A DNA stretch of 64,000 nt, from the NCBI RefSeq assembly GCF_020497125.1, contig NC_059079.1, forward strand, positions 15,147,553 through 15,211,552. The letters are read 5' to 3'. Every line of letters starts with the position of its first letter. Positions within the stretch are counted from its first letter, which is position 1. A program made the position numbers and the translations under genes. The notes under the pieces are model-generated. The model was given only the letters and a program-made list of their open reading frames with translations. It was not told the DNA's origin and searched no databases. Shown in pieces: positions 56,494 to 64,000 of the stretch. This DNA comes from Mauremys mutica. Lineage: Eukaryota > Chordata > Testudines > Geoemydidae.

Positions 56494-57775
56494 ATGGAGC
56501 CCGCTGCGATCATCGCTGCACTTATGGCCGTTGTCAACTCCTCGCACCTTATCGTCCACCTCTTCCAGTCAGCTGCTGAGAAATCGGGCGAGGAGGCTCC
56601 GGCAGCGCGGTGAGGACATGAAGTGTGAGAGTGGCACAGACCTCTCACAAAGCACGGGATCCCGCGCCGCGGAGATCATGGTGGCAATGGGTCACGTTCA
56701 TGCCATGGGACGGCGATTCTGGGCCCGGGAAACAAGCACGGACTGGTGGGACCGCATAGTGCTGCAGGTCTGGGATGAATCACAGTGGCTGCGAAACTTC
56801 AGGATGCGTAAGGGCACTTTCCTTGAACTGTGTGACTTGCTGGCCCCTGCCCTGAAGCGCCAGGACACCCGAATGCGAGCAGCCCTGACTGTGCAGAAGC
56901 GAGTGGCCATAGCCCTCTGGAAACTTGCAACACCAGACAGCTACCGGTCAGTAGCGAACCACTTTGGCGTGGGCAAATCTACCGTGGGGGTTGCTGTGAT
57001 GCAAATAGCCCACGCAATCGTTGAGCTACTGCTCTCAAAGTTAGTGACCCTGGGAAACGTCCAGGTCGTCATAGATGGCTTCGCAGCGATGGGATTCCCA
57101 AACTGCAGTGGGGCTATAGATGGCACTCACATCCCTATCCTGGGACCAGCCCACCAGGCCAGCCAGTATATTAACAGAAAGGGCTACTTTTCAATGGTGC
57201 TGCAAGCACTGGTGGACCATAGGGGACGTTTTACCAACATCTACGTCGGGTGGCCAGGCAAGGTTCATGACGCGCGTGTTTTCAGGAACTCTTGTCTGTT
57301 TAGACGCCTGCAGGAAGGTAGTTTCTTCCCGGACCACAAAATAACTGTTGGGGATGTGGAGATGTCTACAGTGATCCTCGGGGACCCAGCCTACCCGCTA
57401 ATGCCCTGGCTCATGAAGCCCTATACAGGCGCCCTGGACAGTGACAAGGAGCTCTTCAACTACCGGCTGAGCAAGTGCAGAATGGTGGTGGAGTGTGCTT
57501 TCGGACGTCTCAAGGGGAGATGGAGGAGCTTACTCACTCGCTCGGATCTCAGCGAAACCAATATCCCCATTCTTATTGCAGCTTGCTGTGTGCTCCACAA
57601 TCTCTGTGAGAGCAAGGGGGAGACCTTTATGGCGGGATGGGAGGTTGAGGCAAATCGCCTGGCTGCTGTTTATGCTCAGCCAGACAGCCGTGCAATTAGA
57701 AGAGCCCAGCGGGAAGCGCTGTGCATCCGGGAGGCTTTGAAAGCTAGGTTCCTCAGCGAGCAGGGTAACCTATGA
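56494..57775 (+). CDS. PIF/Harbinger DDE transposase (HARBI1-like)
   Basis: The enzyme cuts and rejoins the element at its ends, in the nucleus together with the Myb-like partner. The main frame is open from 56531 to the TGA ending at 57775. Its first in-frame ATG is at 56618, giving 385 aa. The DDE_Tnp_4 domain is complete: GAIDGTHIPI (D168), VGWPGKVHDARVF, ILGDPAYPLMPW (D256) and VECAFGRLKGRWR (E292). Before it is a helix-turn-helix-like part with FGVGKSTVG. An upstream ATG at 56494 opens MEPAAIIAALMAVVNSSHLI in another frame and stops at 56611-56613. I think that is the true N-terminus, cut off by a one-base indel between 56560 and 56615. The catalytic core appears intact. An AATAAA at about 57892 is a likely poly-A signal. 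Confidence 0.93.
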
Positions 57776-58634
57776 CTGTCCAGTCTCTTTACAGAGAAGC
57801 TGAACCTGCCCCTATTTCAGTTACTATTGACTTTTTTCAGCGGTTACATACCCCGTTCACCAGGTTTCCCCCCTTCCAACAGACGTTTAAAAATAAAGTT
57901 ATTGGAACATTTTTAATTAACAAAGTTTTCTTTACTAACGAATTCGCGTTAAAGGGTTCAAACAGGGACGCAGACTGTGGTGGGTACGGTGTGCAGTGAT
58001 GTACAGACCGCTTCTACACTCGAGGACTGACAGGCTCCTGCTCCTACAGCGGTCTCTGGGGGAAGGACGGTTACAGGAGGGTGTGCAGGAAGGGGTAGGT
58101 TTGCAGGAAGGGGTGAGGGGTGTGTGGGAAGGGTGAGTAGGTGTAGGGGGATGAGGGCTCTGGCTGGGGCTCAGGGCATCGGAGAGGTTCATGGCTAGGG
58201 TGGAAGGGCATGGTAAGGGCACCCTGCCTTGCCATTTGTGGATGCCAGGCGTTCGGACCCTGGGGCAGCATACACCTCCCAGACTGACCTGGGGCAGCAG
58301 ACACCTCCCACAGTGACCCGGGTGCCTAGTGACTGCACTCTGTGTGTGACCTGCTGTTGATCCTGCCCCCATGTCTGTACCCTGGTAATGGTGGCTGTCC
58401 TATGCAATTAACAAACCCCTATCTCCCCATCACACAAAGTCTTCTGGAAAGAAACATGACGGAAACAGTAATGAACAGCAAACTATTTTTAATACTCAAC
58501 TACACAGTTGGAGGATGAAACTGGGATTTGGGATCGGGTGAGCCAGGAAGGGAAGCAATTCTCATACTTTAGGGAATGAGAGCTGTTTGGTACATGAGCG
58601 CTCTGCTGGGGTGGAGTGACAGTTTTCACGGCCC
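57776..58634. other. Spacer between the two convergent Harbinger genes
   Basis: It holds the transposase 3' UTR with 'aaaataaagttattggaaca'. It also has short direct repeats such as 'tgcaggaaggggt' (about 58085-58115) and a near-duplicated 'ggggcagcatacacctccca' / 'ggggcagcagacacctccca' pair (58261-58320). Minus-strand frames of up to 145 codons here are proline- and serine-rich and not supported as genes. Confidence 0.6.
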
Positions 58635-59032
58635 CTAGCGCCTCTCCTTCTTGTGATTTTGGGTGAGGGGGGGGACAGGACTTTGTGGCGGGGGAGGGCG
58701 GTTGCAGATACAGTTCAGGGGGGCTCTCTGCTCCTGCCTGCGGTCCTGCAGAACATCCACAAGGCGCCGGAGCGTGTCCGTTTGCTCCCTCATTAGTCCA
58801 AGCAGCGTTTGAGTCACCTGATGGTCTTCCTGCCGCCACCTGTCCTCCCGTTCGCTGTGTGAGCGCTGCTGCTGAGAGAGGGTCTCCCTCCACTGTCTCT
58901 GCTCGGCCGCCTCAGCTCTGGAGCAGGCCATCAGTTCAGCGAACATCTCGTCCCGAGTCTTTTTCTTTCGCCGCCTAATCTGCGCCAGCCTCTGTGAGGG
59001 GGATGCCGGGGCAGTTCGGGAAACAGCCGCAG
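58635..59032 (-). CDS. Harbinger Myb/SANT-like protein, exon 2
   Basis: The acceptor on the minus strand is 'cccatcacacag', followed by CT, which completes the alanine codon begun in exon 1. It reads AAVSRTAPASPSQRLAQI, RRRKKKTRDEMFAELM, then a glutamine/glutamate-rich, probably coiled-coil part (QWRETLSQQQRSHSEREDRW, then LLGLMREQTDTLRRLVDVLQ). It stops with TAG at 58635-58637. The basic RRRKKKTRDEMF segment may be a nuclear localisation signal. This C-terminal part probably mediates self-association or contact with the transposase. Confidence 0.85.
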
Positions 59033-59850
59033 CTGTGTGATGGGAAAAAGGGAGTGATTTCCTTGCAAAGATACATGTTTGCGAACACTGAACACAGTCT
59101 ACTCAGTTTCTGTGAACAAGACCATACAGGGCACCTATCTCATGTGCTCTCAGGACAAGTTCGAATTTTTGGCATTCGCTTTCATTGCCTGGGGTCTTGC
59201 ACTGGAGATCGGACAAGCGGGGCAGGACAGCAGAATCCGTGTAGCAGCCAGGCCTGGTAAGCCGTAAACTTTAGGCTGCTTAAAAGTTAATGGATAGCAG
59301 TGGCCTCCTGCTGCAGGCAATCTGGAAAGCATAAAGTCTGACCCTGTTCCAGCCCCTCGCGGCTGTCCCCGGGAAAGATCCCTGTATGCTTTCCCTCTGC
59401 AGCCTCCAACACGTGGCTGTTAAGCGACGGTCATTGTTATGCAAAGGAAAAGTCAAGCATTCACAATAGTAACATTACATTAATTCCCCTAATTAGATGC
59501 AGCAGTCGCCGAGCGAGATCACCCTGAGGCGGGTCACTAGGACAGACAGAGAGCGCATGCTGCGTGAATCCCTGCACAGACCAGGGCCCTATGCTGCCAT
59601 GCTGGTGGAGGCAATGCTCCCACTGTACCTGAGGATGGCCTGGCGCGGAAGAGTGTGCTTCCATGGAGCCCCAACAAGGCACCTCTCCCCAGGAACCTCC
59701 TCCGTAGGCTGTTCGAGTACCTGTACGAGTGCTTCGTGGAAGTGTCCCAGGAGGATTTCTATTCGATCGCTATATGTATTGACCTTCTTTTCGTATAGTT
59801 TTTATTCCTGATTTTAAAAAAATAAATGTTTATATGTTTATAGCACTTAC
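59033..59850 (-). other. Intron of the Harbinger Myb-like gene, with an unexplained + strand frame
   Basis: The 818-nt intron has a GTAAGT donor (59845-59850 on +, read in reverse) and a CACACAG acceptor. On the + strand, from 59497, a 104-codon frame starts MQQSPSEITLRRVTRTDRER and continues MLRESLHRPGPYAAMLVEAM. Just beyond, in another frame, the text reads LRRLFEYLYECFVEVSQEDF. The composition is gene-like, but I cannot assign it. See the findings. Confidence 0.6.
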
Positions 59851-60426
59851 CGACTGATCCTTCCCCTGATTCAGAGTCCGGGTTAATGGCTGGGGAGGGT
59901 TGGTAGGGGATCTCTGTGAGGGTGATGAAGAGATCCTGGCTGTCGGGGAAATCAGTATTGTAAGCACTGTCGCCTGCCTCGTCCTCCACAAACCCTTCCT
60001 CATCTTCCCCATCCGCGAACATCGCCGAGAAACTGCCCCTCGACACTATCCCATCCTCAGAGTCCACGTCACTGGTGGGGCAGTGGTGGCAGACCCACCG
60101 AGAATGGCATGCAGTGCCTCGTAGAAGCGGCATGTCTGGGGCTGGGCTCCGGAGCGTCTGTTTGCCGCTTTGATTTTTTGGTAGTCTTGTCTCAGGTCCT
60201 TGATTTTCACGCGGCACTGCGTTGCATCCCGGCTGTATCCTCTGAGTGCCATGGCTTTGGAGACCTTCTCGTAGGTCTTTGCATTCCGTTTTTTGGAGCG
60301 CAGCTCCGAAAGCACAGACTCATCGCCCCACACAGCGATCAGATCCAAGACTTCCTGGTCAGTCCATGCTGGGGCCCTCTTTCTACTTTGAGATTGCATG
60401 GACCCCTCTGCTGGAGAGCTCTGCAT
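59851..60426 (-). CDS. Harbinger Myb/SANT-like DNA-binding protein, exon 1
   Basis: This is the DNA-binding partner of PIF/Harbinger transposases, acting in the nucleus to bring the transposase to the element. I choose the ATG at 60426 (MQSSPAEGSMQSQSRKRAPA); an in-frame ATG at 60507 would add 27 residues. The SANT/Myb-like region has W at 21 and 33 in WTDQEVLDLIAVWGDESVL. It continues with YEKVSKAMALRGYSRDATQC, RVKIKDLRQDYQKIK and QPQTCRFYEALHAILGG. An acidic tail follows, but in a different frame (DVDSEDGIVSRGSFSAMFAD onward), so a one-base lesion lies at about 60065-60095. The exon ends at the donor G|GTAAGT with the split codon that exon 2 completes. Confidence 0.85.
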
Positions 60427-60629
60427 CGCTGCCGGTGCTGCTGAGCTCGCCCCGATGTCCAACCAGGAACTGAGATTCAAAATGGCCAGATAGGAAAAGG
60501 AATTCAAATTTTCCCGGGGCTTTTCCTGTATGGCTGATCAGAACATCTGAGCTCGGACTGCTGTCCAGAGCGTCAACACAGTGGTGCAATGTGGGATAGC
60601 TCCCGGAGCTACTAAGGTCGATTTCCGTC

Positions 60630-60816
60630 CACACATAGGCTAACTCGACATAGCCATGTCGAATTTAGCGCTACTCCCCTCGTCGGGGTGGAGTTCCGAA
60701 TTCGAACTAAAGAGCCCTCTAGGTCGAATTAAATGGCTTCCTGGTGTGGACGGGTGCACGGTTAAATCGAATTAACGCTGCTAAATTCGACATAAACTCC
60801 TAGTGTAGACCAGGCC
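60630..60816. promoter_or_regulatory. Right sub-terminal TTCGA/TCGAA cluster of the Harbinger element
   Basis: Within the last 190 bp, TCGAC, TCGAA or TTCGA occurs at 'ctcgacatagcc', 'gtcgaattta', 'gaattcgaac', 'ggtcgaatta', 'atcgaattaa' and 'attcgacata'. The cluster mirrors the one at the left end. It also overlaps the upstream region of the Myb-like gene, so it could serve as both end-binding sites and promoter. Confidence 0.55.
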
Positions 60817-60819
60817 TAA

Positions 60820-62299
60820 GAGAGGTGAGATTTATTCCAGTTTTATAGGTGGGAAACCGAGGCACAGAAAAGTTTAGTGACTTTTTAAATGTTTGTCTCT
60901 TTAGATTTACAAATTCCGCCTACCTTCCACCCTCCAGGGGCATAAATTCCACCCTCCAGGGGCAATGACAAATGCTCCCCGCCCCCCCCCCCATGACCAG
61001 CAAGCATGTGTTTAAACATGACAGTCCTTTTCCACATTAAGGGCAAATTGTATTAAACATCATATGTGTTAAATTTCTAACACAATGAAATATGGACAAA
61101 GTCTGACTCTGTGTCCAAAACGCATCTCTTTCCTGGGCTTTTCCTTTCTTTTTTAACTTCAGGGCTACAAACGTATGCTTTAGGCTGAGGCTTCCTACAC
61201 AGCTTGCTGTTTGTAGGGCTTTTCCCTGCAAGACTCCTCCCTCACTCCAAAGAGACTCCACTTCTTATCCTGCCAAGGTGAGACCACTGAGAGTCTAGAA
61301 GATAGCACCTTGAGACATCATTTTGTAACTATGGTTTCCTTAGGTTTGGAGCAAACGGTGGAGGGGAGGTGTTTGAGAAGGGAGGGGATGAGAGGAGAAT
61401 GTAAATCAGATTTCTGCTATGTGCTGGACTGTGTTGTAAGGGTGTTTGAACTTTTGAGTATCTGTTTCTGTTGGCATTTTCTTGCAGCATCATTGCATTA
61501 TCCCATATAGAAATTACATTAAAATAACTTTAGTTCTGGCCTAAATCCAAAGGTAAAGAACGAACATTCACACTTTAAACATCAAACTTCTCCCGTCTAG
61601 GTTCACCAAAGCACATAATTAATGAGGGTATCCCATTGTAACTTGATATACTGAAGATATAACCATTCACTATGAAATTCCTTTCTTTAGAGGATACAAA
61701 CCAGAATTTTAGCTTCCTTTTTAATGTTGTTTTTAAGGTGATTTTCCTTTGTTTCCTTTTTAATATATTTTTGAACTATCAGATTTGACAGGTACAAAAT
61801 TTCAACTAAACTCAAAGTATCCAATTTTGTTACTCTTCTCCTGATTTAGAAAAATGAGTTAGCCTGAGACCCACGGTGTTGATAAAATCCCAGCTTCTTA
61901 TCGGAATAATCTGCCCCTAATACAACTGGGTACAGGATTTCCTTCTGATTACAAGCAGATTTGTGAGTGTTTGACTGTCCTTCCACCTTGCTGGTCTTCT
62001 CTGTTCATGTGACTGGGTAGGTGATTATTAAACAGTTCACTTTTATTCCATGTGCTAGGCTTCCTGATGGAGAGAAGAGAAGAGGTTATGCTGACCCTAA
62101 TTTTAACTCCTTTGACCCTGAATTAAACTGTAATGAAGTGGCTAGAGTACAGCTGAACATACTTTGCTCAGATGGCTTCTTGACTCAAGACAGTCTAATG
62201 GATTCTTTTTAAATTATTTTTTTAAATTTTCAATGAAAAAATGTTTGTGTTGATGAGATTTAAACTCTTAAAATTGCAATGTTTGCAACTCAGTGGTAA
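60820..62299. other. FGGY intron interval without a recognised gene
   Basis: A poly-C run lies near 60982-60990 and a short direct repeat ('attccaccctccaggggca') near 60925-60965. A 63-codon frame at 62021-62212 looked exon-like but has no acceptor/donor pair or similarity to FGGY. Nothing else is supported. Confidence 0.45.
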
Positions 62300-62450
62300 G
62301 ATATAGTGACTACAATATAGAACTTTCAGACAGAACTCCTGGGTTTTGTTTATGACCACGTCACCAACTTACTCTACGATCTTGTCAAATCACTTATCCT
62401 TCTTATGCACCTCCGTTTGCCCACCTGGAAAATGGAAATGAGTGCTCAGA
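62300..62450 (+). repeat. MIR-type SINE, degenerate
   Basis: 'gacagaactcctgggttttg', 'acgatcttgtcaaatcactt' and 'cacctggaaaatggaaatga' follow the MIR order. It is strongly diverged. Confidence 0.5.
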
Positions 62451-62499
62451 TTGCAGCCTCAGGGTATGCAGTCATAGCACCCGAGTGAAGACGAGGACC

Positions 62500-62760
62500 A
62501 AGGAGACTAAGAAGAGGACAGGCAGAACACTGAGGGGCAGGCACATTGGTTAAGGGGAGAGGAGAATGGAAAGAGATACGGCAGAGAGAGGGGGAGAATG
62601 GAATAAGACAGAAAGAGAACAATAGTAGATGAATAACTGAACATGATATGGAGATAGATAAAGAATGGAAGTGTAAGATATGAGGAGAAAGAGTGATGAC
62701 AAGAAAGAAATGGAAAAAAGTGAAAAGCAGGAGAATACACAGCTGTAAGATTAGTGTATC
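62500..62760. repeat. GA-rich low-complexity stretch
   Basis: The + strand is dominated by 'gagaggagaatggaaagaga'-type sequence without a fixed unit. The 77-codon minus-strand frame (Ser/Phe/Tyr/Pro-rich) is explained by this composition. Confidence 0.7.
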
Positions 62761-62947
62761 TTCTTTAATGTATCAGTGCCCCTCTAATCCTGTTTTCCTA
62801 ACAGAAAAGGGGGAGACAAGAGGCTTGGGAGGGGTCAATTAGAGTTCTGGAGTTGTGAAGAGAAGGCATTTGAAGAGGATTTCAAGACTGCCTTTGCTAC
62901 AGTAATACAAATATATGATTTCCAATTTGAGCACTAATAGCAATACT

Positions 62948-63087
62948 CATAGGTGCTGGAACTAGAGATGCTGGGGCTGCTGCCGCTGCACCCGCTGTCT
63001 TGAAGTGATTTCCATCATGTACAGGGTTTACAGTTTGGTTCAATGGCTCCGAGCACCCCCACTATACAACTTGGTCCAGCCCCACTG
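62948..63087. mobile_element. 140-bp hAT-type MITE with perfect 8-bp duplication
   Basis: GCAATACT flanks both sides (62940-62947 and 63088-63095). The ends are CATAGGTGCTGGAACTAG and, in reverse complement, CAGTGGGGCTGGACCAAG, an imperfect inverted pair. The interior has 'gatttccatcatgtacaggg' and 'gcaccccca' words that I associate with a common turtle MITE. It is non-coding. Confidence 0.82.
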
Positions 63088-63095
63088 GCAATACT

Positions 63096-64000
63096 TATGT
63101 CTCAGGAGTGCTGGGAAGTTGAATTAATTGTCTGCCAAGTGGATTGAGATCCTGGAATGAAAGGTACTATATACAGTAAGTGCAAAGTATTAAGGACTGT
63201 CTGGGCCACAATACTATACAAATGATAAATTTTTAATTTCAGTAAACAGCAGCAAACCACTAAATTCAGGAAGACTCCATTGACACATGGGCAGCAGGTT
63301 TACCACAAAGGACTTTCGTTCTCCATCCTGTCTCACGCAGCCCTTGCTGAAGCAACAGTTGTTTATCTGAGTTTCTTCTTCCCTCTACAAATACGAGTGG
63401 GGGTGGGAGAAGCACTAGTGGGGGCAGAATTAACTAGGGAGAATGTACAATAGTTGTGTGAGCAAAGTACAGTGACGCATGAGCTGCTGCCTTTCTCTCT
63501 CCGTGTGCCTGAGAATCACAGTTTACTCTGAGCTCATTGTTTATAACTGGGGTGAAATCCTGAGGTCCCCTCTGTGTTTATGCAGTCGCTGGGAGTTTGT
63601 CTCAGTAAGTAAGGAGCAAGTAAACACTGAATAAAGCACTTGGTATTTTGCCCTTTTAATTTTTCAAACAACAGCCTGTTTAAAACACAGCGTGAGATGG
63701 CACATCCTGTGTACTGTAAATCCACTTCCAGTATCACCTAGGGGGTGCAGTTGAAGTTTCCTGTTACCAGTAGGTGAGATATTGCTGGTACTAGTGACAT
63801 TCCCCATTACAAATAGAGGGAGTACTGGCTCAAACCACTGATGCCTTATCTACTGGTAAAAAGGGAAAATACATCTTTTGAACTGTACTCCACTGATGTT
63901 CCTGCAGGCTGAAAAAATAAACCAGCCTCAATTCTGAGCGAGATTCTTGGTATGTTTCTCAGTAGGATTATGGGGGCTCAGCCCCTCACAGGATTAGGCC
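63096..64000. other. FGGY intron interval with no recognised feature
   Basis: I see no gene, exon or repeat border to the end of the window. Confidence 0.4.

Larger units (their letters stand above)
56117..60816. mobile_element. PIF/Harbinger DNA transposon, 4.7 kb, nearly intact
   Basis: The ends GGGTATGTCTACACTA (left) and TAGTGTAGACCAGGCC (right) form inverted repeats with few mismatches. TAA at 56114-56116 and again at 60817-60819 is the 3-bp target duplication typical of PIF/Harbinger. The element carries two convergent genes: a DDE transposase on + and a two-exon Myb/SANT-like gene on -. Sub-terminal TTCGA/TCGAA words crowd both ends. CpG is well kept and most of both reading frames is open, so the copy looks young compared with the other elements here. 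Confidence 0.95.

Noticed and set aside
56494..57775. Host HARBI1 gene
   Set aside because: Complete transposon ends, a TAA duplication and the Myb-like partner gene surround it, so it is an element gene and not the domesticated host copy.
62013..62212. Exon-like frame (GEKRRGYADPNFNSFDPEL)
   Set aside because: Does not fit the FGGY protein, lacks a consensus donor at its end and shows no other gene context.

Overview
This window is vertebrate nuclear DNA: mostly AT-rich, gene-poor intron sequence filled with transposable elements. The only host gene I can support is FGGY, a carbohydrate kinase of the FGGY family. It is read on the + strand from three consecutive short exons (11687-11802, 32649-32777, 48468-48571). 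Their reading phases join perfectly and their translations follow the vertebrate FGGY protein without a gap. The 5' exons lie before position 1 and the 3' exons after 64000, so the whole window is the inside of one large gene, with introns of about 20.8 and 15.7 kb between the three exons.

The repeat content points to a non-avian sauropsid, most likely a turtle. It holds CR1-type LINE tails, a Penelope-like element with a GIY-YIG endonuclease (a class absent from mammals and birds as far as I know), old MIR-type SINEs with a tRNA-like head, palindromic MITEs, many short hAT-type elements and a nearly intact PIF/Harbinger transposon. The species call rests on recollection of repeat families and was not tested by a search.

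Layout. 1-11.7 kb: intron with SINE and CR1-like fragments, a 190-bp Tc1/mariner-like MITE and two small perfect hairpins. 11.7-32.6 kb: intron with palindromic MITEs, a hAT element inserted in a MITE (18.5-19.4 kb), a decayed zinc-finger transposon-type gene on the minus strand (27.0-28.7 kb), a CR1 ORF2 remnant and a hAT remnant. 32.6-48.5 kb: intron with a CR1 3' end, a second mariner-like MITE, a Penelope-like element (35.4-37.0 kb), a triple nest of repeats (38.0-39.3 kb), an antisense CR1, a GC-rich unclassified repeat and a locally duplicated LINE tail (41.3-42.06 kb). 48.6-64 kb: intron with several short hAT-type MITEs, a Harbinger-like MITE and a 4.7-kb PIF/Harbinger element at 56117-60816. 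That element has terminal inverted repeats, a TAA target duplication, a DDE transposase on + and a two-exon Myb/SANT-like partner gene on -.

The two Harbinger genes work together in the usual two-protein way: the Myb-like protein binds DNA and helps bring the DDE transposase to the element ends. Both show small lesions here. I found no CRISPR array, rRNA, functional tRNA gene or microbial gene system. The observations most worth a second look are the two-gene Harbinger element with an unexplained third reading frame, the zinc-finger transposon gene, a 35-nt copy of FGGY intron sequence caught between two inverted Penelope-type ends, and the nested insertions with readable target duplications.
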